DNA of 13,931 nt from Methanosarcina sp. GTDB taxonomy: Archaea; Halobacteriota; Methanosarcinia; Methanosarcinales; Methanosarcinaceae. Positions 7,107 through 13,070 of this stretch are shown one piece after another. Under the pieces are notes generated by a model, which had not been told where the DNA came from, searched no databases, and was given only the letters and a program-made list of their open reading frames with translations. Every line of letters begins with the position of its first letter. Within the stretch, counting starts at the first letter, position 1. The position numbers were made by a program, and so were the translations under genes. Location of the stretch: the NCBI GenBank assembly GCA_013331265.1, contig DUGS01000049.1, forward strand, positions 2,776-16,706, given 5' to 3'.

Positions 7107-8864
7107 TTAAAACATCCTCGCAGACTTGCTGACTGCTTTTATAAACCTTGCAGGGCTTTCCTCGACCTGCCAGTTTCCTGAATCATGGATTATATAGGTA
7201 TGGTCTGAGACCTGGTCCAGACCTCCTGCATCGTAGTTTCCTATTATCAGGGAAAAGATGCGGGCTTTTCTTTCTACTTTTATCTCATTCCATTCGCGGA
7301 TAAGAGGCCTTTCTGACAGTTCTGAGTTCCCGTCCGTAAGAAAAAGCAGGTCTGCTTCATGAAAGCCTTTTTCCCCTTTTAATGTTTTTAATCCTGCCCT
7401 GAGTGCTGTATTGAAATCCGTGCCACCCCCAAAAGTATACTTAAGAAATTCCAGAAACTCTTTTCCCATACGTTTTTTGTCCGTAAGTTCTATCTCAACG
7501 GTCTGCCATTTCGATGAAAAAAGAATTACTTTGACATCCCTGTTTTCTCTTAACATCCTTCTCGCAATTGCCAGGACCACGGCTTTTGCAAGAAGCTCAG
7601 GGGCTCCCCGCATGGAAGCAGAGGTATCGACAAGGGCGACAACAGGTCCCTTCCTCTTTTTCCCTGCGAGGTCCGAGTTCCAGTTTTCTCCTCTTAACTG
7701 GTATGTAAGTAGTTTTCCTTCTATCATGTCGGCGTAGAACTTGCGTTTCAGCACGGGGTTTTTGAGCTTTACGGTTTCTATTGGAAGCAGGGTCTGGATG
7801 TCGCCTGAAAAGGTGACTGTGTGCACTTCGCTTTTGCTGTGCGGGGATAGCCGCAATTTTTTTGAGCCGTACTCAAGCTCAATTCTGCCTACCTGTTCAA
7901 GGATCTCATGCAAGTCAGAACTTTTCCTGAAAAGAGATGCATACTTCTCGAGGTTTTCGAAATATTCCCTGTGCAGAGCCTGTAAGGAATAGTCCCATGC
8001 CCTTCCCGGAAAAAGCATGGACAGGATTTCAAGCATTTCAAGGTGGTCTTCAAGGAGAGGGATAAGCTCCTCAAGCTTTGCAGCTATCTTTTCCCCTACT
8101 ACCGAGTCAACAGCCTCGCCAGCCTTTTCACTGAACATGAATTCCCTGGTCATTGAGGCAAGTATTTCAGATGCGGCAGAGTCTTCAGATTCCTGGTCCT
8201 GATAGTTCTCTGCCCGGTCTCCCAGCCTTTTAAGGAAACTTCCCTGGCTGCTCTGGCTGCTCTCTTCTGCTCTCTTTCTTTCCTGAAATTCGTTTGAATT
8301 CCTCTCCCACTCATAGTTTCTCAGGCTTTCAGTCCTTTCCAGTCTATTTCTTTCCCACAAAGCCTGAGTTTCATTGATCAGCTCTTTCAGGGCTTTCAGA
8401 GCTTTTTCCAGTTCTTTTCGGGGATTTCTTAAGAGCTCCTTCTCTGCTTTTTCATAATCCTCAATGAGAGTAAAAAGCTCTTCGAGCAGAGTTCTCAGGA
8501 TAAAAACCCCTGCCATGCGGTTTTCTCCTGTGAGGGTTTTTATTTCTTCCCAGACCTGCTGGTTTCTCATACTAAGAAATATAGGATAAAAAACCCCGAA
8601 CTTTTCCGTAAAGCGTTTTTCATCCTTTATTTCGTAGTCTATTCCTGAAAGGAGCTCATAAATAAGGACCTCTGCGATCTCTTCCCTTAGCCTGTGAGGA
8701 ATTTTTCGGGGAACTGCCAGAAATTCCCGCAGTTCTGTATTCAGTATAGTAAAAGGATTGAAGTCCCGGTCAAAAGATGTCCTATCTGATCCTGATAGAT
8801 TTGATATTCTATCTGACCCGGATAGATTTTCGAAAACTTTTTTTGAGCTTTTCAGGTCCTGCAT
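7107..8864 (-). CDS. viaA: ViaA-like protein with C-terminal von Willebrand A domain
   Basis: A 585-residue cytoplasmic protein encoded 38 bp downstream of the RavA-like ATPase, clearly in one operon. The C-terminal VWA domain (about 405-585) has a complete MIDAS: DTSAS at 413-417, the threonine in GGGTDF at 479-484 (T482), and LTDG at 509-512. The long helical N-terminal region, with a charged stretch at about 135-200, matches the layout of bacterial ViaA, which is about 480 residues. This protein is roughly 100 residues longer. By analogy with ViaA it should bind and stimulate the partner ATPase and link it to clients. That is family knowledge, not shown here. Two in-gene repeats are visible: NLSGSDR at 13-19 and again at 22-28, and SSQSSQ at about 202-207. 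The start ATG has an AAAGGA site about 10 bases upstream. The gene ends against a convergent plus-strand gene. Confidence 0.85.
   Translation of the reverse strand: MQDLKSSKKVFENLSGSDRISNLSGSDRTSFDRDFNPFTILNTELREFLAVPRKIPHRLREEIAEVLIYELLSGIDYEIKDEKRFTEKFGVFYPIFLSMRNQQVWEEIKTLTGENRMAGVFILRTLLEELFTLIEDYEKAEKELLRNPRKELEKALKALKELINETQALWERNRLERTESLRNYEWERNSNEFQERKRAEESSQSSQGSFLKRLGDRAENYQDQESEDSAASEILASMTREFMFSEKAGEAVDSVVGEKIAAKLEELIPLLEDHLEMLEILSMLFPGRAWDYSLQALHREYFENLEKYASLFRKSSDLHEILEQVGRIELEYGSKKLRLSPHSKSEVHTVTFSGDIQTLLPIETVKLKNPVLKRKFYADMIEGKLLTYQLRGENWNSDLAGKKRKGPVVALVDTSASMRGAPELLAKAVVLAIARRMLRENRDVKVILFSSKWQTVEIELTDKKRMGKEFLEFLKYTFGGGTDFNTALRAGLKTLKGEKGFHEADLLFLTDGNSELSERPLIREWNEIKVERKARIFSLIIGNYDAGGLDQVSDHTYIIHDSGNWQVEESPARFIKAVSKSARMF
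8244..8261 (-). repeat. 9-bp tandem duplication inside the ViaA-like gene
   Basis: CTGGCTGCT is repeated exactly at 8244-8252 and 8253-8261. It is in frame and encodes SSQSSQ in the linker region of the ViaA-like protein. Confidence 0.8.
8775..8828 (-). repeat. 27-bp in-frame tandem repeat at the ViaA-like N-terminus
   Basis: Two 9-codon units encode NLSGSDRIS (residues 13-21) and NLSGSDRTS (residues 22-30). The DNA copies match at about 22 of 27 positions, so this duplication is older than most others in the window or is under selection on the peptide. Each unit also contains CTATC and GATAG arms. Confidence 0.85.
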
Positions 8865-8902
8865 ATTCTTTTTTTCCTTTTTTGGGCTTTCCGGGGTTCG
8901 GA

Positions 8903-10414
8903 TCAGGCAACTTTTACTTCTTCGATTTCCACATCGAATATTTTTGGTTTTTCCAGCAGGACCCGGATTTCATTCAGATGGCCTGCTATCTCGTAAATAT
9001 CCGTATTTTTGGAATGATATTTTATCAGAATTTCTTTGCTGTCCTGTCCGGAAATCCAGATATTTTCCCTGAGAGTTTCCTCAAGAGCTTTTTCTTCTTC
9101 CTGTACCTGCTTTCTGAAGTAGTTCAACCTTTCCTCAAGGTTTTCATACTCTTTTTCGTAGAGTTTTTTGTCTCCGTAGTCCAGGCTTAGCTTGAACTCA
9201 AACCCGTACCTGCGGCGGAACTTTTCTGCCACAGCTTCGAAGCTCAGTGAACCGTTAGTATTGCCGTAGTCAAGCCCAAGACTATAGCTATGAGCAGGAA
9301 ATTCCACATGGTGTTTTAAAAGATCAAGGGCATTATTGAATGTGAGGCTTTTTGGAGCTTTCACTCCCGTAAATCTGGTACTCCTGAGAACTCCTGCAGT
9401 CTTTTTCTCCTCTTCAAAGCACTTATTACAGGAAACCGTGTCCGGAAGTTCCTGTTGCAGACAGCTGTAAACGGAATTTCTAAGGTCAAGCACATCCTGC
9501 TTTAGCTTTCCGGTATCAGTGCCTCCTGAAACAACCCTGTCCAGGATAAGTTTCCTGATAGTTTCCTTCTGTTCCGGCAGGTCCCAGAGCATATGCTGCA
9601 GCAGAACAACTGTCATTCTGTTTACGCTTGTGTGCCCGTTTACGGCTGAAGCTACTCTGAGCACGTTTATAATCTTCTTCCAGCGCCTGTCCGAAACAAA
9701 GAGATTCGAGTTTTTAAGCTCTCTTCTCAACCCTCGAATAATTGTCCGGACTTCAGGGTCTACAGGCATTTCCCTTGCTTTCTTCTGGATCTCCTTTATA
9801 TCTTCAACCGAGAGTTTGGTTGAAGGCTGGAAGTCTTCCGCATTTTCGAAAATGAGAGCTTCAAGGTTCTCTTCGTGCTGGATATAGTCCACCCTATACC
9901 TGAAAAGAAACCTGTCGTAAAGGGCTTCAAGGCTTTCATCTTCTTCGGGCAGTTCATTTGAAGCTCCAAAAACAGAAAAGAGAGGCACGTCCATGACTTC
10001 CTTGCCGTTATGGTACTTTCTCTCATTCAGGACTGTCAAAAGGCTGTTCAATATAGAGCTATTCGCCTTGAAAATCTCGTCAAGAAGGGCTATATGTGCA
10101 GTTGGCAGGTATCCTTCCACTCTACGGCTGAATTCGTCCCTTTCAAGTGCTTTTAAAGAAAGAGGTCCAAACACTTCTTCCGGAGTGGAAAAGCGAGTAA
10201 GAAGATAATGGAAAAAATTTCCCCCTTCGATGGTTTCGCAAATTTTGCTTGCAAGCAGGGTCTTTGCAGTGCCTGGGGGCCCAAGCAAAAGTATATGTTC
10301 TCCTGAAAGTAGCGCCAGAAGAGAACCATTGATTTCGGCATCTCTCTCTTTAAAATAACCAGAGAATTCTCGCTTGATATTGAGGATCGTATTTTTTAAA
10401 TCCAGAATTTTCAT
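8903..10414 (-). CDS. ravA: RavA-like MoxR-family AAA+ ATPase
   Basis: A 503-residue ATPase expected to form hexamers and act with the VWA protein encoded next as a remodelling or metal-insertion chaperone. AAA+ elements are intact: Walker A GPPGTAKT at 45-52, Walker B IALLDEIFK at 108-116, sensor-1 region GASNELPE at 150-157, a likely arginine finger in ALYDRFLFR (R168), and the sensor-2-like SDRRW at 241-245. MoxR landmarks LTRFSTPEEVFGPLS (72-86) and ILNSLLTVLNER (121-132) closely resemble Escherichia coli RavA as I remember it, and length (about 500) and gene order also match. After the ATPase core comes a helical segment with C318 and a CNKC pair (C329, C332), then a beta-rich and coiled-coil C-terminal part (about 365-450) in the place of RavA's discontinuous C-terminal domain. 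The ATG at 10414 is the first start after an in-frame TGA 10 codons upstream; its ribosome-binding site is weak. Confidence 0.9.
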   Translation of the reverse strand: MKILDLKNTILNIKREFSGYFKERDAEINGSLLALLSGEHILLLGPPGTAKTLLASKICETIEGGNFFHYLLTRFSTPEEVFGPLSLKALERDEFSRRVEGYLPTAHIALLDEIFKANSSILNSLLTVLNERKYHNGKEVMDVPLFSVFGASNELPEEDESLEALYDRFLFRYRVDYIQHEENLEALIFENAEDFQPSTKLSVEDIKEIQKKAREMPVDPEVRTIIRGLRRELKNSNLFVSDRRWKKIINVLRVASAVNGHTSVNRMTVVLLQHMLWDLPEQKETIRKLILDRVVSGGTDTGKLKQDVLDLRNSVYSCLQQELPDTVSCNKCFEEEKKTAGVLRSTRFTGVKAPKSLTFNNALDLLKHHVEFPAHSYSLGLDYGNTNGSLSFEAVAEKFRRRYGFEFKLSLDYGDKKLYEKEYENLEERLNYFRKQVQEEEKALEETLRENIWISGQDSKEILIKYHSKNTDIYEIAGHLNEIRVLLEKPKIFDVEIEEVKVA

Positions 10415-10440
10415 AAATCCAAAACCTTTATTTTCTATTT

Positions 10441-10473
10441 TTACAGCGTCTCATCTGCATTCCAGAATCTCAT
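10441..10473 (-). CDS. Candidate 10-codon upstream reading frame in the ravA leader
   Basis: The minus strand holds AGAGGT (10479-10484), a 5-base gap and an ATG at 10473, followed by MRFWNADETL and a TAA at 10441-10443. The stop lies 26 bases before the ravA ATG, in a different frame. This ribosome-binding site is stronger than that of ravA itself, so translation of the small frame could be coupled to ravA. Chance occurrence cannot be excluded at this length. Confidence 0.3.
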   Translation of the reverse strand: MRFWNADETL

Positions 10474-10524
10474 TCGTAACCTCTTTAAAAGTCATGATGA
10501 AAATGAGCCGCCGTACCCGGTTCC

Positions 10525-10546
10525 AGTAGTGCTAAAGTAGTGCTAA
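10525..10546. repeat. Perfect 11-bp tandem duplication
   Basis: AGTAGTGCTAA occurs at 10525-10535 and 10536-10546 without a gap, about 110 bp upstream of the ravA start. Confidence 0.8.
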
Positions 10547-10686
10547 AAATGATGTAACCATTTTTATGGGTCTTACCTTAATTAATTTTTCCAAAAAAAA
10601 TTCTGCCTTTAAGGCTTTTAAACTCCTCTTCCCCCGGTTATGCTTCTCCTCATAAATATACCTTCTCTTGTACCTTTTTTACATCA

Positions 10687-10717
10687 TTTTTGATGCTGTA
10701 TATTTTTTTGATGCTGT
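10687..10717. repeat. 13-bp direct repeat, period 18
   Basis: TTTTTGATGCTGT occurs at 10687-10699 and 10705-10717 with a 5-base AT spacer, in the middle of the divergent promoter region. Confidence 0.8.
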
Positions 10718-10840
10718 TTTATACATTCTCTCGAGCTTTTCTGCAAATTTTAAACATAGATGCTAATCCTGTATTGTCCTGGATCTTATTTCATCATGAG
10801 GATTTCTGTTCTTGTTTCTGCTCTCCGAAGACGTTATGCA

Positions 10841-10894
10841 TAAAGAAATCAATCTACTGAGAAAAGTTAAAGAAATCAATCTACTGAGAAAAGT
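10841..10894. repeat. Perfect 27-bp tandem duplication
   Basis: Two identical 27-bp units, each beginning TAAAGAAATC and ending GAGAAAAGT, occupy 10841-10867 and 10868-10894. This is the longest perfect tandem duplication in the window. It lies about 160-215 bp upstream of the E1-like gene and creates the FLSRLISL repeat in a spurious minus-strand frame. Confidence 0.9.
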
Positions 10895-10959
10895 AAATGA
10901 ACTTTTATGAAGTTCAGTATTGTCTAACTCAAAATGTTGCCTGTACATCAGTTTATCCA

Positions 10960-10993
10960 CTCTCTAAATATCATATCTCTCTAAATATTATAT
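10960..10993. repeat. 17-bp tandem duplication spanning the E1-like gene promoter
   Basis: CTCTCTAAATATCATAT at 10960-10976 is followed directly by CTCTCTAAATATTATAT at 10977-10993. The only difference, C to T, improves the TATA character of the second copy. Confidence 0.85.
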
Positions 10994-10995
10994 AG
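10988..10995 (+). promoter_or_regulatory. Probable TATA box of the E1-like gene
   Basis: TTATATAG at 10988-10995 lies 60-68 bp before the ATG. Archaeal transcription usually starts about 25 bp downstream of the box, predicting a start near 11015-11020 and a leader of roughly 36-40 bases. The box falls at the end of the second copy of a 17-bp duplication. Confidence 0.5.
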
Positions 10996-11055
10996 TAGAA
11001 ACCAGTACCTTTAGATATCAAAAATCCTGTAATCAACATTCCGGAAGTCACTCAC

Positions 11056-11790
11056 ATGGATAATATGGAACGAGAAAAGTATAGTAGGCAGATTCTTCTT
11101 TTTGGGGAGGAGGGGCAGGAGAAGTTGAAGGCTGCAAGGGTATTTGTTGCCGGTGCCGGAGGGCTCGGATCTCCTGTATCAACATACCTTGCAATTGCAG
11201 GGATAGGAAAAATAATCCTTGCGGATTTTGACACTGTAGACCCTACAAACCTGAACAGGCAGTTTCTCCACCATGAAAAGGATATTGGGAGAGCAAAGAT
11301 TGAATCCGCAAAGGAAAAGCTTCTTTTAATGAACCCTCTAATTGAAGTTGAAATAATTAAAGAGATGCTTACCGAGTCAAACATTGATTATCTGGTTCCT
11401 GAATGTGATATTATAATTGATGCCCTGGATAATATGGAAACAAGGCATATTCTTAACAGGCTTTCAATTAAGAGAAATATTCCTTTAATTCATGGAGCAG
11501 TTACAGGTTATGACGGGCAGGTCACAACAATAATTCCTGGAAAAACGCCCTGTTTTTACTGTATTTTCCCGAGAATTCCAAAAAAAGAGGTTTTTCCGAT
11601 TATCGGAGCAACTGCGGGTGTTATAGGTTCCATTCAGGTAAGCGAAGCGGTCAAGTTCCTGACCGGTAAAGGAAAGCTTCTGGAGGGCAGGCTTTTATTC
11701 TGGAACGGGCTTTCCGGAAGCTTCAGTGAAATCTCACTTGCAAAGCTGAACAACTGCCCTGTTTGCGGAAGTAATAGCGGAAAAGTTTAA
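11056..11790 (+). CDS. E1-like adenylyltransferase of the HesA/MoeB/ThiF family
   Basis: This family adenylates the C-terminal glycine of a ubiquitin-like sulfur carrier (MoaD, ThiS or SAMP type) for molybdopterin, thiamine or tRNA sulfur transfer. The 244-residue protein has YSRQILLFG at 9-17, nucleotide-binding GAGGLGSP at 33-40, DFDTVDPTNLNRQF at 57-70 with R68, GRAK at 78-81, and DALDNMETR at 122-130. It also has the structural zinc pairs CFYC (C166, C169) and CPVC (C234, C237). The crossover loop is unusual: typical members read roughly PSCAEAGVLG-x(n)-GVIGSLQ, whereas here EVFPIIGATAGVIGSIQ (178-194) contains no cysteine and seems several residues shorter. Adenylation is therefore likely, but a covalent thioester or persulfide step is doubtful. 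No carrier-protein gene lies in the window. The start is the first ATG, with GGAAG about 10 bases upstream; a second ATG three codons later is possible. Confidence 0.9.
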   Translation: MDNMEREKYSRQILLFGEEGQEKLKAARVFVAGAGGLGSPVSTYLAIAGIGKIILADFDTVDPTNLNRQFLHHEKDIGRAKIESAKEKLLLMNPLIEVEIIKEMLTESNIDYLVPECDIIIDALDNMETRHILNRLSIKRNIPLIHGAVTGYDGQVTTIIPGKTPCFYCIFPRIPKKEVFPIIGATAGVIGSIQVSEAVKFLTGKGKLLEGRLLFWNGLSGSFSEISLAKLNNCPVCGSNSGKV

Positions 11791-11875
11791 ACAGAACTTT
11801 TTCCCTCCTTTCAGCAGGATATGCCTTACTTCAGTTCCACTGCCTGTTTTCATTTATAATTCCTGTTGATTAATT

Positions 11876-11883
11876 TTTATATA
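11876..11883 (+). promoter_or_regulatory. Probable TATA box of the HExxH protein gene
   Basis: TTTATATA lies 46-53 bp before the ATG at 11929, predicting a transcript start near 11905-11910 and a short leader that still includes the Shine-Dalgarno site. This supports independent transcription from the E1-like gene upstream. Confidence 0.5.
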
Positions 11884-11914
11884 TCCTCCACAATAATATC
11901 ATATAGGGCATGTT

Positions 11915-11920
11915 GGAGGG
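11915..11920 (+). promoter_or_regulatory. Shine-Dalgarno site deciding the HExxH protein start
   Basis: GGAGGG, 8 bases before the ATG at 11929, selects this start over an in-frame ATG at 11866. The upstream ATG would also precede the likely transcript start. Confidence 0.8.
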
Positions 11921-11928
11921 AAAATTGT

Positions 11929-12870
11929 ATGGAAAAAAAAGCCCGGTCAGTTGAACAAAAGGATAACGTATCACAGGACAACTCAGGTCCCTGGTTTCAG
12001 GGTTTTTATAACCCGAACCCGTCTTCATGCTTTTCTTACACTTCTGCTGTCCAGTATGTTCCTTACCTTGACCTCAGCATCTATCGGGAATCCAGAGTAA
12101 AATCAATTCTCAAAAAACACAGCAAGGATATATACTGCCTGCTTGAAAATGTTCACTTTGACGGTGGATACTGCAGAGTTAAGTGCATACGGGATGGAGA
12201 GTGGGACTACTGCTGGGATCTGGCAGTGAGGGTTCAGTTTTTTGGGAAAATGCAGGGAATAACTCTTTACCCGAAACGTTCGGTTTCAGAAAAGAATAAG
12301 AAGATAGTTTACAGATCCCTTATTCTGGTTAACCCGTATCAGCTCTGGGACGAATCCATTGTAACAAGGTTCTGGAACATTCAGGAGAGAGTTGAGTTCC
12401 TTATAGCCAGAATTCTTTTTCATGAGTGCATTCATGTTATGATTTCACTGGATAAAACTCTACCTTCATCTTCCGAGAATACGGATATTTTCCGTGAATT
12501 TAGAAAAATGCTGGATATTGCAGAGTCCCAGAAGCTTGTTTTCGAAACTAATGAGGTCAAGTTCCGTCTCTGGAACCTGACTATTTTTGGGGCATCAGGT
12601 CCCGAAAGTGAACGAAAGCTTCTCGAAAGGGTTCAGGAAATCTATGAGTTCCTTATTAATGAAAAATACAGCAACCAGAAAACAGGGCAGGCTTTTAATT
12701 CCACTTTACGCAATTCAAAATTAGCTAGAAAATACGCATGGGTGGCGGCTGTCAAAGCCGGAGGAGACCGGCATATCAGTAAAACGGTATGGCAGGTTGA
12801 AGTCCGCAGGCTCAGCATAGCATTAAGAGCATTGTATGATGGAATCGACTCCCTGATTAAAGAAAAATAA
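11929..12870 (+). CDS. Putative HExxH zinc metallopeptidase-like protein, family not recognised
   Basis: A 313-residue protein starting at the ATG served by a strong GGAGGG site. I do not recognise a named family. The central segment FLIARILFHECIHVMISLDK (about 157-175) carries HECIH at 165-169 in a hydrophobic helix, the usual setting of the zincin active-site helix. Two histidines would bind zinc and E166 would act as general base. The third ligand is not clear; acidic residues downstream in the 185-208 region are possible. The N-terminal third is aromatic-rich with scattered cysteines (34, 70, 82, 86, 95). The last 60 residues (ARKYAWVAAVKAGGDRHISK onward) are basic and helical. No signal peptide or membrane segment is evident, so it is probably cytoplasmic. 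It has its own TATA box and is separated from the E1-like gene by 138 bp. A real protein is very likely; peptidase activity is inferred from one motif. Confidence 0.8.
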   Translation: MEKKARSVEQKDNVSQDNSGPWFQGFYNPNPSSCFSYTSAVQYVPYLDLSIYRESRVKSILKKHSKDIYCLLENVHFDGGYCRVKCIRDGEWDYCWDLAVRVQFFGKMQGITLYPKRSVSEKNKKIVYRSLILVNPYQLWDESIVTRFWNIQERVEFLIARILFHECIHVMISLDKTLPSSSENTDIFREFRKMLDIAESQKLVFETNEVKFRLWNLTIFGASGPESERKLLERVQEIYEFLINEKYSNQKTGQAFNSTLRNSKLARKYAWVAAVKAGGDRHISKTVWQVEVRRLSIALRALYDGIDSLIKEK

Positions 12871-12914
12871 ATTGCTGATCATATTGAGATAATAGAATCT
12901 GTTAAATTAGGAGA

Positions 12915-12946
12915 AAATAGGGCTTTCTAAAAATAGGGCTTTCTAA
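12915..12946. repeat. Perfect 16-bp tandem duplication
   Basis: AAATAGGGCTTTCTAA occurs at 12915-12930 and 12931-12946 without a gap, in the convergent spacer 45 bp after the HExxH protein stop. Confidence 0.85.
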
Positions 12947-12962
12947 TAGTTGACGCTTATAT

Positions 12963-12990
12963 CCCATGAAATTAAGATTTCATGGGTTTT
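12963..12990 (+). terminator. Hairpin plus T-run, probable terminator between convergent genes
   Basis: Perfect 10-bp arms CCCATGAAAT (12963-12972) and ATTTCATGGG (12977-12986) enclose a 4-base loop and are followed on the plus strand by TTTT. The structure lies 93 bases after the HExxH protein stop and resembles an intrinsic terminator for that gene. It is also 85-110 bases downstream of the convergent beta-helix gene. Confidence 0.6.
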
Positions 12991-13016
12991 ACGCTCCTTC
13001 CTATAAATTGGATTGG

Positions 13017-13038
13017 CTCTCAGTTAATTAACTGAGAG
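13017..13038. repeat. Perfect 22-bp palindrome between convergent genes
   Basis: CTCTCAGTTAA (13017-13027) is followed directly by its reverse complement (13028-13038). It lies 33 bases beyond the stop of the minus-strand beta-helix gene. It could form a hairpin in either transcript, or it could be a symmetric protein-binding site. No T-run follows on the minus strand. Confidence 0.75.
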
Positions 13039-13061
13039 TTTCCCAATTGAGTTTCCCAATT
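13036..13061. repeat. Perfect 13-bp tandem duplication
   Basis: GAGTTTCCCAATT occurs at 13036-13048 and 13049-13061. The first copy overlaps the last three bases of the adjacent 22-bp palindrome. Confidence 0.8.
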
Positions 13062-13070
13062 AATGTTTCT

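Larger units (their letters stand above)
10415..11055. other. Divergent promoter region between ravA and the E1-like gene
   Basis: This 641-bp AT-rich interval carries the promoters of the minus-strand ravA-viaA operon and the plus-strand E1-like gene. It holds four separate short direct duplications (10525-10546, 10687-10717, 10841-10894, 10960-10993) and the hairpin-like GCCTTTAAGGC near 10605-10615. It also holds a short start-to-stop frame before ravA. The clearest TATA box is at 10988-10995 for the plus-strand gene. No single ravA promoter could be chosen among several TA-rich stretches. A 65-codon minus frame at 10763-10960 is judged not to be a gene. Confidence 0.55.

Noticed and set aside
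8758..9190. Overlapping plus-strand frames of 104 and 137 codons
   Set aside because: They lie antisense to the well-supported ravA and viaA genes, are rich in Phe and Ser as expected for mirror frames, and lack start signals.
10841..10894. CRISPR-like repeat array
   Set aside because: There are only two copies, directly adjacent and without spacer, so it is a tandem duplication.
10763..10960. 65-codon minus-strand frame containing a repeated FLSRLISL
   Set aside because: It begins at a GTG without a ribosome-binding site, lies in a repeat-rich promoter region, and its internal repeat is just the 27-bp DNA duplication read in frame.
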